Of a stretch of 26,723 nt of DNA, positions 11,601 to 19,348 are shown piece after piece. A model generated the notes under the pieces. The model was not told the origin of the DNA and searched no databases. It was given only the letters and a program-made list of their open reading frames with translations. The stretch covers positions 153,481-180,203 of the forward strand of contig WELA01009633.1 of NCBI GenBank assembly GCA_009602735.1, in the 5' to 3' direction. Each line of letters begins with the position of its first letter. The stretch's first letter is position 1. The position numbers and the translations under genes were made by a program. The stretch is from Mesotaenium endlicherianum (taxonomy: Eukaryota; Streptophyta; Zygnematophyceae; Zygnematales; Mesotaeniaceae).

Positions 11601-14312
11601 GTGCTTCTCTTGTATCCATCCCAGGATGCGCACTTGCGCGTTCTCCAACTGGCTTTGGCAGGCAGGCAGGCAGGCAGGCTGGCTGGCTGGCTGGCCGGCC
11701 GACTGTGCATCTACACCCCATAACATCTGGTATGAAAAGAAGCTGGACAGTGGCGATGATGGACAAATCAATAGGTGCGCAATGTGACATGTTCTGTTTC
11801 ATCGAGCCCTTTCTTCCAAATCGCCACCGGCTTCGGTCGGTGGAGGTGGCAATACCGGATGCTCTGCCCATCCTCATAGTGGGGTGATGCATGTCCTGGC
11901 TTCGGACTCCACCCAGCCCTGAGCAAAGTGGGCAGGCACAGCAGCTGCACTCTGGGCCCATGTGTTTGCCCAAGTCTTGAATGCTTCCGACTCGCCTGCT
12001 TGTGGTCTCTACGGTCCATCAGTAGAAAAGAGGAAGGAAAGCAAAAGGCCCAACTTTCCGTCTTGAGATTCTATGAGCAGCTAGTCTCGTTTCCTCATCC
12101 TCGGGATTGTTCTCCTCTTCTTCTCCACCCGCTCTACCAGGTGGAGGAGCTGCAGGCGAAGCTGGTGCAGGAGCGGGCGGCGCTGGACTTGGGCGGCCGG
12201 GCGGCCAGGCAGCTTGAAGTGCGCGGCAGAGCCGAGAAGCAAGAGGCTACGAAGAGGGAGGCCGCTCTGGCGCAGGAGCTAGAGGAGAAGCAGGGTCAGC
12301 TCATGGAGGCGCTGACTGAGCTCCAAGATGCTTCCGGAAAGCTAGAGACCGGGAAGCGGACAATCGCGGAGCTCAATGGCAGGGTGGAAACGGCTGCAGC
12401 AGAGGCCCGACAGGTGGCAGCCGTGTTGGCGGGGAGGGAGGGGCAGCTCGGGGAGCTCTCTGCGGAGCTGGCAGCCATGAGGGGGAGTGCAGCTGTCGCG
12501 ACACAATTCAATACAGAGGCGATGGCCTCACCGCGTCGCGAGCTGGCGACTCCTGGGCTAGCTCACGGGGAAGCTGCAGGCAGAGACTTCCAGGTGGCGC
12601 TACTCGGGGAAAAGGAGCGCGAGGCAGGCCTCCCCAGTCAACTGGGTGAGACAAGAGTGGGCGAGGCACAGCCTGGGGAGGCTCTAGGCACGCCGGCACC
12701 CGTGGAGAGCCCGGTAGACACTGTGAGCAAATTTCTCGTGTCGGTTCCGTCGCATGAAGGCAAAGAGCAGAAGCGGGAAGAGAAGCAGCTGCACGACCAG
12801 GAGCAGGGTCAGGGGCAAAGGCAGACTCAGGAGCACGACACCGTGAGAGCAATGTCAGCGGAGGCAGCGGAGGAGGGCGCCAGGTGTCAGCCTGGCGAGG
12901 GCGCCAGCGGCACGAGCACGTCGCCAAGTGCCAAGCAGGCCCCATTGGCGGAAGAGGCGATTTGTCTTGAGGTGCAATCGCAGGCTGTGCAGGTTGACAA
13001 GGCACAGCTGGCAGAGTCGGAGAGGCAGCTGCACGGACAGCTGGCAGCCGCTGAGGCGCAGCTGGGCGTGCAGCGGGAGGCGTTTGAGCAGGTCAGGTGC
13101 GACCGCGACCGCCTCAGCTCCGAGCTTGCGCTCGCCCTGAAGGGTAGCCCATTGGGCAGAGAAAACTTACAGGGCAGAGCGAGACCACAGGGCAAAATTA
13201 GCTCACAGGGCACAGATAGCTCACGGGACAGAGCCCAGGCTGCTCCAGAAAGGGCCAGCTTCGAGACCATGGAGGGGGAAGCCAGGGCGGAGGCCGTGGC
13301 TGAGGCGAAGGCGGCAAGGGAGAGGGCGGCGGTGCTGGAGAGGGAGCTGCGGGCGGCAGAGGGGGCGCTGGAGGCGTGGCAGGCGGAGAGCGCGCGGGCG
13401 GGCGAGGAGATGGCGGCCCTCCGGGGCGAGGCTAGGAGGGCCCGAGAGGCAGGCTTCCGGGAAGGCAAGCTGAGGGGAGAGCGGGAGGGGAGACGCGCGC
13501 GCTCTGTTGCGGGTGCCAGCTCCAGTGGCGCCGGCACCGGCACCGCGGCTGCTGGCGCTGCTGCTGCCGTTGCTGGCAGTGGTGGTGTGGATACGGATGT
13601 GGATGTGCCCGCAGGAGCTCCAGCTGGCCTGGCTGGTGGCGGTGGCGGGCACGAGGAGCGGGTGGAGCAAGGAGGAAAGGGAGGGGCAGGAGGAGGAGAG
13701 GGGGAATGGGCTGGAGACAACGAGAGGGAGGACGGCGCGGGAGATGCGCTGGAGCTGGAACGACAGCTGGCGAGCGTGCAGGAGGAGCTGTGCCAGTACG
13801 TGGAGCGCTGCGACTCTCTCGTGAGGTGAGAAGGGTGGCTTCAAAATGTCAAACCCCTTGAAACTCTCGGGGTTGGAATCGTGAACCCAAATTTCTGAGC
13901 CCTACAAAGCGCACCTGAACCATTCGTGCAGGCTTCAAATTAGGGTGAAGAATTTCAAACCTGAAGTTTCTGGAATTGCTGCTCCTCCTCCTCTTGCACT
14001 GCGCTGCGCCGCGTCTGGAGTTGGTCCACTGAATTTCCCGCCATGTCAACTGTTAATCAGTACATGAACACATGCCACCTCATCTTGCAGCCCGCAGCAT
14101 GTAGCGAGGTGAGGCAGGGCACACTAACTTACATTGGGATGCTCACCTTGCAGCGTCGGCAGCCCAATCATCGCGTGTGCGAATGCACACGTGGGCATGC
14201 GTGTGAAGGAAATGTATGCGCAAGATCATTCTTCCCTATTTTGGAGATACGTCTTCTCTGATGCAATACTTGTACAAAATGTGATTGTGCGTGAGTGCAC
14301 CCGCACCTGCGC

Positions 14313-14378
<66 letters not shown>

Positions 14379-15596
14379 TGACATGTTAGGTCTGTAACTG
14401 GAACATCGCAGGTCAAGCAGCAGTCTATCTGCAAGCAGCAGCATTCCAGATCAGCTGCATGTGTCATTGCTGCGGCAAAACCCTGCTCGTGATTGCATTG
14501 CATTCCAGCTGTGCCGCTTCCCGGATAGCTCCACTTTACCCACTGCAGTGCGCCTCCCCCTCCTCTGATTAGGGCCCATGCTTGCACATATATCTCCAGC
14601 TTGACACTAACCTCCGTCTCTGCAGCACCTTTACTTGTCTCCGCTCCCCCNNNNNNNNNNNNNNNNNNNNNNNNNNNNNNNNNNNNNNNNNNNNNNNNNN
14701 NNNNNNNNNNNNNNNNNNNNNNNNNNNNNNNNNNNNNNNNNNNNNNNNNNNNNNNNNNNNNNNNNNNCCCGCCCACACACACACAAACGCCCCACCTGCC
14801 CCCCTCTTCACTCCTGTACTCACCTCCTGTGAACATGCCGTCTCCCGATTTGCCATGTGGCAGGACAAATGTGCGGCTCCAGAAGAAGGTGGACTACCTG
14901 CAGGCACGCTCCAGGGCCACTTTGGCCTCCGCAACGAAATCCTCCTCCTGCGCAACACCTGTCTCCAACCTCCTCGGCCAGCCGAGGCCTCTCAACGCTA
15001 ACACCCCGCTCCTCCAGCAGCGGCTGGAGTTTGGGGAGCTGCCTCTTGGCGGCCAGAGTGGGAGGCGGCAGGGCCTTGTGAGCGAGCAGCTCGAGTACCA
15101 AAAGCGGCTCCAGGGCTTGCGTACGCCTGTCCAGGAGGATTTAACAGACCAGGAGAACCCAGCAGGGAGGCCTTCCTCAGAGGCAGAGAGGACACCCAGC
15201 AAGAGGCGGCGCGTGGAGAGCAGCGGGACGAAGGAGAACCGCGAGCCTCCACCTGGCGTGCAGGCTGGGACCCCCGCCGTGAAGGCCCTGGAAAACTTGC
15301 AGGTGATGCCAGCTGGCGTTCCCGCACGGACGCCAGGTGGCGTGCTGGGCAGCCTCAGCAACTTTGCCAGGGGCTTCACGGAGGGAGGGAAGAGGACGAA
15401 GCTGGCCGGCGGCGCTGAGCAGCTGCATTCTCCGGAGAAAGTCAGAGTCAAAGACGGGAGCCAATCGAAAGTCGACAGCACCCGGAAGGTCATGTCTCTC
15501 TTGCAGAGGTGGGGCGATGTCGGGGGCGGGAGCCCTGGCCGCGAGAACACAGGCCTGAAGCAAGGGGCTCTCTCTCGATCCTCCAGTCACCAGTGA
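4064..15596 (+). CDS. Gene B: giant coiled-coil protein with cell-cycle-type C-terminal tail (5 exons)
   Basis: Model: join 4064-5629, 6104-6226, 6697-11127, 12141-13825, 14864-15596, giving about 2,845 residues. All joins keep frame; the first three junctions are phase 0 and the last is phase 2 (AG plus G). After about 120 residues of acidic N-terminal sequence, almost the whole product is heptad-rich E/K/Q/L/A coiled coil. Spacers include a D6 run, an Ala-Gln run and a Glu run. The last 243 residues are not coiled coil; they carry RTPSKRRRV, eight S/T-P pairs and KEN. No motor, kinase or membrane segment is visible. A structural role at the nucleus, spindle, centromere or phragmoplast is inferred from length, NLS and degron. 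NMCP/CRWN-like or Golgi/tether proteins are alternatives. The ATG at 4064 has a poor context (T at -3), and an upstream exon is possible. Confidence 0.7.
5630..6103 (+). other. Gene B intron 1
   Basis: 474 nt, with donor GAG|gtgagc and acceptor tttttctctcag|GTT at 6103/6104. Apart from a good polypyrimidine tract at the acceptor I see nothing notable. A tRNA-like palindrome near 5953-5968 was examined and rejected. Confidence 0.65.
6104..6226 (+). CDS. Gene B exon 2 (41-residue coiled-coil exon)
   Basis: 123 nt, phase 0 at both ends, encoding VGYLGAKLEEADVRAKSAEE and continuing heptads to GEIGKVKQ. It is flanked by a strong acceptor (tctctcag) and the donor CAG|gtgacc. It lies in a longer frame, but only this part is helical. 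Being phase 0 on both sides, it could be skipped without a frameshift. Confidence 0.7.
6227..6696 (+). other. Gene B intron 2
   Basis: 470 nt, with donor CAG|gtgacc and acceptor cgcgagcag|GTT. A frame stays open through the last part of the intron (from about 6613), but it encodes Cys/His/Trp-rich sequence unlike the coiled coil. No repeat or RNA gene is seen. Confidence 0.6.
6697..11127 (+). CDS. Gene B exon 3 (4.4-kb coiled-coil core)
   Basis: 1,477 codons without a stop, encoding nearly continuous heptads from VLAGKGKENEQLQRQLLKM to ATISGLTQQ before the donor CAG|gtgcct. An early basic heptad block (KVSKAIERLKLKDEKIKKLE) is followed by E/A-rich coils. Breaks occur at the linker near 8010-8240 (includes a D6 run, GAT repeat 8156-8176), at an Ala-Gln tract near 8981-9016, at a Gly/Glu linker near 9830-9960, and at a Glu/Gln-rich segment near 10495-10615. 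Long antisense open frames here arise from GAG/CAG codon bias. Confidence 0.8.
11177..11455 (+). repeat. Minisatellite, unit about TCTCCAGTCTG (two blocks)
   Basis: Units of 10-11 bp (CTCCAGTCTGT and variants) run at about 11177-11274 and again at about 11409-11455, separated by unique sequence. The second block has the same unit, so the array was probably once continuous or was seeded twice. Confidence 0.75.
11656..11700 (+). repeat. Tetranucleotide tract (GGCA)n to (GGCT)n
   Basis: About six GGCA units are followed by about four GGCT/GGCC units inside intron 3 of gene B. The complementary TGCC repeat occurs at 22391-22432 in the ligase intron. Confidence 0.85.
12141..13825 (+). CDS. Gene B exon 4 (coiled coils separated by linkers)
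   Basis: 561 codons plus 2 nt, starting VEELQAKLVQERAALDLGGR and ending YVERCDSLV-AG before the donor gtgaga. Heptad blocks (about 12141-12500, 13000-13140 and 13260-13500) alternate with linkers rich in Gly, Ser and charged residues. Near 13500-13730 there is an Ala/Gly-rich linker, and helical sequence resumes with ELERQLASVQEELCQYVE. Confidence 0.7.
14309..14376 (+). repeat. Compound (GC)n(GT)n alternating tract
   Basis: About 68 bp of unbroken purine-pyrimidine alternation, first GC steps (to about 14327) and then GT steps. This is a classic Z-DNA-forming composition. Confidence 0.95.
14651..14767. other. Assembly gap (117 N)
   Basis: A run of 117 N flanked by C-runs and a CA repeat (14771-14786). 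The true length and content are unknown. It lies inside the last intron of gene B. Confidence 0.99.
14864..15596 (+). CDS. Gene B exon 5 (C-terminal tail: NLS, CDK sites, KEN box)
   Basis: After the phase-2 join it encodes RTNVRLQKKVDYLQARSRAT and then a disordered tail to the TGA at 15594-15596. Visible motifs are RTPSKRRRV (codons about 15189-15215), KEN at 15231-15239 followed by REPPPG, and eight S/T-P pairs (TPVS, TPLL, TPVQ, TPSK, TPAV, TPGG, SPEK, SPGR). Three of these fit the full CDK consensus S/T-P-x-K/R. KEN is a known APC/C degron, so mitotic phosphorylation and turnover are inferred. The final helix-like segment is STRKVMSLLQRWGD. Confidence 0.7.
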
Positions 15597-16241
15597 GTGA
15601 GTAGGAGCTTAAAAATCAATTGTACAGCAGTTGCAGCTTGACTAGCGCCATGGGGAGGGTTTGTTATATAGGGTAAGATAGCAGTTAGATGTGTAGAAAT
15701 TGATCAAGGTGCAGTCCTGTTCTTTATGTTTGAAACTGAGGCTACAACGCCTCGCCCTTTCTAAGGTCACGTGAGCCAACTCAAGCCGGAAGGATGGAGC
15801 TAGCTACTCGTCCACCCTGATGTCATGATAAACCTGCCGTACAAGCAAATGCAGGTTGCGACTATGGATTTATTTTCTCTTAAATTTGTTGGGCAAACTC
15901 TCATAGAGGATATTCGTATGAGATTCTTGAGAAGACCAACATGTACCTATAAGAGGTGGATCTTGAGTACGGTGTAACTGCAAATGTTCTCACACCAACC
16001 ATGAATCTCACTCTTTACTTACTTGTACTCACTTTGATGATGATCTGCCTCGACTTCCTCAGTGAACCAATTGATCACCAAAAGAAAACACCAGAGCCAA
16101 TGGGTAAATATCCCTAAGGTATTATGAGATAAAGCTTCGAAGACTTTTCACCCTGAAATCTGAACTTATATAGCTTGTGGCTGTCAAATGTCCGAGGGTC
16201 TCTTGGAATCATCAAGCAGATGATTTTTCTACTTTCTATCG

Positions 16242-16380
16242 CCTACATGTCGTAGTGGGCAGTAAAGTTGGAGAGCACACTAAACCAGTGCTTTTCCCCA
16301 GGTCTGTCCAATTAAAAGCCTCTGGTGCATTCTACTTCCTACGTGTCAAAGTAGGCATTATATACAAGCACACTACTGTC
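16242..16380. repeat. Diverged direct repeat of about 45 bp, two copies
   Basis: CCTACATGTCGTAGTGGGCA at about 16242 matches CCTACGTGTCAAAGTAGGCA at 16338, and both are followed at similar distance by AGCACACTA. The copies are 96 bp apart. Confidence 0.5.
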
Positions 16381-16412
16381 GCTTATGCTTATTAATAATG
16401 AGCAGTGGTTCT

Positions 16413-16418
16413 TTTATT
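16413..16418 (-). terminator. Candidate polyadenylation signal AATAAA for the syntaxin gene
   Basis: TTTATT on the plus strand is AATAAA on the minus strand. It lies about 70 nt past the syntaxin stop codon, a reasonable place for a 3' end signal. Green algal signals vary, so this is only a candidate. Confidence 0.35.
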
Positions 16419-16485
16419 CAACTTATTATATACAATGTAGCTGCAGGGGAAACCCCCATCAGGCAGAAGACTGCTGAACTATTCA

Positions 16486-17118
16486 TTACTTGACTGCCAC
16501 GTACACAGACAACGACAGTACCAGTACGATGAGGAGGAGAAGAATGCTGCAAATGCACATCCATCTCCTTGTTGAGCTCTGATGCGCCTTCGCTCTCTTG
16601 AGATTCAAGTTCCCTTTCTCCACGTCGACGTACGCGTCCCCGATCTGGTCCTCCACCACGTTCAGCAGCTCCCCCTGCGCCTCCACCAGCGTGGCCATGT
16701 CCAGGAACATTGCCGCCAGATCGCGCACACTCGTCTCTAGCGCCCTTGCAACCGTGTGCCGCTCCTGAATGTCTGCCAGAATGTCGTCCATTTGCAAAGC
16801 CCCCCCCGCCCCCCGGCCCCTCTCAACTGCCATCTTCAGCAGCACGTCGCTCTGCCCCGTCTCAATAATGCGCTCGACGTCGGCGGCGTCTGGCTGCTGA
16901 CCTGTCACCGTATACACGCGCCTCTCGACCTCCTGCTTGTGCTCCGCCGCCATGCGGGACTGCAGCACCTGAAACTCCGACATGAGGTCGCGCAGCTTCT
17001 TTCCGAGCGCGTACGTGACGGCAGTCCTGCTCCTGTCAGTGGCAGAGCGTGCTCCGCATCCCGCGTACTTCCTGTTCGCCTCGTTGTCTGCGTTCAGTGC
17101 CTCCACCCCGTCCTTCAC
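16486..17118 (-). CDS. Syntaxin exon 2 (end of Habc, SNARE motif, tail anchor)
   Basis: 210 codons plus stop, phase 0, entered after the acceptor cttgttctgccag at 17119. The frame extends further upstream but only as intron sequence (MSGLFCQ). The join VYAKK|VKDGVEALNADNEANRK matches the usual LKxxLEALxxxNxANR stretch of SYP1 proteins. Confidence 0.9.
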   Translation of the reverse strand: MKDGVEALNADNEANRKYAGCGARSATDRSRTAVTYALGKKLRDLMSEFQVLQSRMAAEHKQEVERRVYTVTGQQPDAADVERIIETGQSDVLLKMAVERGRGAGGALQMDDILADIQERHTVARALETSVRDLAAMFLDMATLVEAQGELLNVVEDQIGDAYVDVEKGNLNLKRAKAHQSSTRRWMCICSILLLLIVLVLSLSVYVAVK

Positions 17119-17896
17119 CTGGCAGAACAAGCCGGACACAGTACAACCCTATTAGTTACAGAAATAGGCGTGAAGTACAAGAAGCATTTTAGTGTAAACT
17201 CAGCTAGTGGAAAAGGTGCGATGAAGGATACACTCAGTAAGAAACACGCGCACACGCTCACACGCGCACAAGCACAAAGAGAAAGACGAAGAGAGGGAGC
17301 GAGAGGGACGGAGGGGGCGGGAGAAGTAGAAGGAGTTGAGGGGAAAGGAGGAGGAAGAGGGAGAGGGAGAGGGAGAGGAAAAATTGAGGGGGGCAGGGAA
17401 GGAGAGAGGTATTTTTATCTCCAAACTATGTACAGTTGAGACGACATTTTCTGGCAGCTGCAGTCCAAGAGAATATTTGCATACCAGTGATTACTGAACG
17501 TTGACGTCAGCAGGGCCATACATGGTACATTACCTTCTTGGCGTAGACTGAGACAACAGTAAGCTTTCCGTTCATCTGTGATCGCAGAGCGTGCATGTCT
17601 GCGGGTTTGACAGCTATCTTGCTCTCCTCGTGCAAGTCTCTCAAGCGGGCCAGAATCTCCCGTCCCGCTTCGATGTCGTGAGTTATACTAGCAACTGCTG
17701 CATTGAATCTCGTCATGTCAAAGCCTGGTCTGCCCTGGGCGTATTTTCCTGCAGACCCCGAGTATGAGGCGTTCTCATTGACCTTCTCCAATTCTACGAA
17801 ATTGTGACCTGATACGCTCAAGTCCTTGAAATTTCCTGCTCCAGCTGAGCGCTTAAAACTACGAGAGAATGACAGTTGACTTAATATGTCGTTCAT
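16486..17896 (-). CDS. Gene C: SYP1-type syntaxin (Qa-SNARE), 2 exons
   Basis: Model: complement of join 16486-17118, 17534-17896, giving 331 residues; plant SYP1 proteins are usually about 300-310. It begins MNDILSQLSFSRSFKR, close to the usual MND(L)LS start. An N-terminal Habc bundle follows (about 58-190), with the family signature CGARSATDRSRTAV near 141-154 and ERRVYTVTGQQPD near 186-198. The SNARE helix starts at DIQERHTVARALE (about 237), with the zero-layer Gln in FLDMATLVEAQGE at about Q269. The chain ends in one tail-anchor segment (about 309-330). The family forms trans-SNARE complexes that drive vesicle fusion at the plasma membrane or cell plate. The start ATG has A at -3. I cannot assign it to KNOLLE-, SYP12- or SYP13-like subgroups; algae often have one undivided member. 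Confidence 0.93.
17119..17533 (-). other. Syntaxin intron with long purine/pyrimidine tract
   Basis: 415 nt, donor AAG|gtaatg, acceptor ctgccag|GTG. The plus strand is almost pure purine at about 17276-17411 (repeated GAGAGGGAGAGG), so the transcript carries a long pyrimidine stretch about 150 nt before the acceptor. Confidence 0.75.
17534..17896 (-). CDS. Syntaxin exon 1 (N-terminus and start of Habc)
   Basis: 121 codons from the ATG at 17896-17894 to AAG AAG before gtaatg. Contains FNAAVASITHDIEAGREILA and LRDLHEESKIAVKPADMHAL, which match the Ha-Hb helices and the 'LHEESK' signature of the family. Confidence 0.9.
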
Positions 17897-18233
17897 GCTG
17901 GCGTTTCCTCAGTAATAATCCTCCTCTGGTACGTATACCTACAAGCACAGCCTAGAGGAAGTGAAGGTCCTCACAAAATACATCAAGAAGATAGATGACA
18001 AAATGAGAACAGGAGCACAAGCAATGTAAGGGTATATTATCTGGAAAAGTGCGTATGTGGAGAAGAAGCCGTGTATTTACAAAAAAATGACTAGAGGAAA
18101 ACAGTAGTGCCCTGATATTTCTGGAAAAATCTAGGAAGGGGGGCTCAATTCGGCAGCACCGAAGAAGCAAGTTAAAAAGGGATCACAATTTAACCTTTTC
18201 TAACTTTCAGATCAGTAACTTCACTGCATGGGG

Positions 18234-18239
18234 TATATA
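18234..18239 (-). promoter_or_regulatory. Candidate TATA box for the syntaxin gene
   Basis: TATATA within GTTATATACCCC on the minus strand. It would imply a 5' leader of about 300 nt, and no transcript evidence is available. Confidence 0.25.
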
Positions 18240-18543
18240 ACGGAGAAACAGAATTGAAGACACGGAAAGTTGTGCAGAAGTGGGAGCAGAACAATAACCG
18301 ACATTTGCCATGTCCCATCAATCGTTTACGCGAGCTCGGGTGCTATCTGGTCAATCGGGATCAATAAGATAGTGAGATTTTTAAAATCTGGCGGTTGATA
18401 ACATTTGGGAGCTTCGACGCGGAGCGACCTTTGACTTTTATCACAGAAGTAGGGCAGACATGGTAGAGCCGGAACGTGTTGACTTAAATGCGTCTTGACC
18501 TTTCTAGACATTTATTACTTGAAAGTTGAAATGCTGAAATTCT

Positions 18544-18570
18544 CCGAACCTGCTCCGAACCACACCGAAC
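18544..18570. repeat. Three CCGAAC repeats at helical spacing
   Basis: CCGAAC at 18544-18549, 18555-18560 and 18565-18570, start-to-start 11 and 10 bp. They lie about 650 bp upstream of the syntaxin start. Confidence 0.7.
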
Positions 18571-18694
18571 ATCCCTTCAATTTTTGTTTTCTCTCAAACT
18601 TTTATTTCCAGCATGGTGACTTTATTAGCGAAGGTGGTGTTCCACTCGAAGTTTCTTGTGGTGCAAAACTGACGCTAACTTGACATGACGCGTA

Positions 18695-18775
18695 TTTGTG
18701 ACATATTCATGCAAAAAATGGAAACTATTAAAAAAATAAGCTGATATATCGAAGTAGGAAATGAAGAGAATAGTA
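18695..18775. repeat. Diverged direct repeat, copy 1 (AT-rich)
   Basis: Starts TTTGTGACATATTCATGCAA and includes TCGAAGTAGGA. It aligns along about 80 bp with 19266-19348, with substitutions and small indels. Confidence 0.65.
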
Positions 18776-18820
18776 GATTCTCTCTTGTTGTTTAATCTCT
18801 AGTTGTATCCTATACTTCTT

Positions 18821-18893
18821 TATTAATATTTTCTTTCTTCCTATCTATCCCAAGGATATTAATATTTTCTGTCTTCTTATCTATCTCCTTGGA
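18821..18893. repeat. Tandem duplication, 36-bp unit
   Basis: TATTAATATTTTCTTTCTTC at 18821 recurs as TATTAATATTTTCTGTCTTC at 18857. The two 36-37 bp copies are adjacent and differ at a few positions. Confidence 0.8.
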
Positions 18894-19265
18894 TGGATCG
18901 ATCGGATTACAAATGACGTGTGAAATTATACTAAATAGAAGTAGCTTTACTCACTCTCACAACTTCTGGCCCGGTCAGTACGGGCAGCCAACACCCTAAT
19001 TGGATCCGCCAGCCGTTGTGTTTTCCGCCTCGCACAATAGCCTTATTAGGAGCGCTCTAGCTCTTGCTCAATATGTCTAGTCTCTCCTCCGCCCCGCACA
19101 CTAGAAGATATGTGCGCGGGCATCCATATGTGCTTTTCTAGGCTAATCATTTTACACTGATTGAGTACTTCATCAAATACTTGCATTTAGAATATATCAC
19201 AAATGTTCATTAGAAATGTTCATTGGAAACTAGTTGCACGTCAGCCACATGTTTCAAATCTTCGA

Positions 19266-19348
19266 TTTGTAATATATTCATGCAAATAAATTGAAGAGAC
19301 AACTTAAAAAATAGGTTGATTTAATGAAGTAGGATACAAGGAATACTA
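19266..19348. repeat. Diverged direct repeat, copy 2 (AT-rich)
   Basis: Starts TTTGTAATATATTCATGCAA and includes ATGAAGTAGGA. It is the partner of 18695-18775, and the copies are about 570 bp apart in the same orientation. They could be remnants of repeat ends or a local duplication. Confidence 0.65.

Larger units (their letters stand above)
11128..12140 (+). other. Gene B intron 3 with minisatellites
   Basis: 1,013 nt, with donor CAG|gtgcct and acceptor cgctctaccag|GTG. It contains two blocks of an 11-bp minisatellite and a (GGCA)n/(GGCT)n tract near 11656-11700. The frame read through from exon 3 (to 11316) shows the repeat and not protein. Confidence 0.65.
13826..14863 (+). other. Gene B intron 4 with dinucleotide repeat and assembly gap
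   Basis: About 1,038 nt as assembled, with donor AG|gtgaga and acceptor tgccatgtggcag|GAC. It holds a GC/GT alternating tract and 117 Ns. A small extra exon could be hidden in the gap; the phase-2 join still gives a sensible sequence (DSLVRTNVRLQKKV). Confidence 0.55.
15597..16485. other. Convergent intergenic region, 3' ends of genes B and C
   Basis: 889 bp between the stop of gene B and the stop of the syntaxin gene. It is less GC-rich than the exons. There is no supported coding sequence; a 72-codon frame at 16177-16395 has no protein character. A diverged direct repeat of about 45 bp occurs at 16242-16290 and 16338-16380. Confidence 0.6.
17897..18700. promoter_or_regulatory. Upstream region of the syntaxin gene
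   Basis: No coding sequence is seen. A TATATA element lies at 18234-18239 (read TTATATACCC on the minus strand), about 340 bp upstream of the start codon. Three TTGAC(C/T) W-box cores lie at 18431-18436, 18479-18484 and 18495-18500, and three CCGAAC repeats at 18544-18570 spaced 10-11 bp. All are sequence matches only; function is inferred. Confidence 0.35.

Noticed and set aside
12508..13844. Minus-strand open frames opposite gene B exon 4
   Set aside because: Same cause: low-complexity Ser/Ala/Pro/Leu sequence with no ordered protein features.
14034..14042. E2F-like site TTTCCCGCC
   Set aside because: A single match inside an intron far from the gene start; too short to support function.
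16177..16395. 72-codon frame between genes B and C
   Set aside because: Not ATG-bounded by any protein-like feature; it contains a diverged direct repeat and lies in a 3' UTR/intergenic zone.
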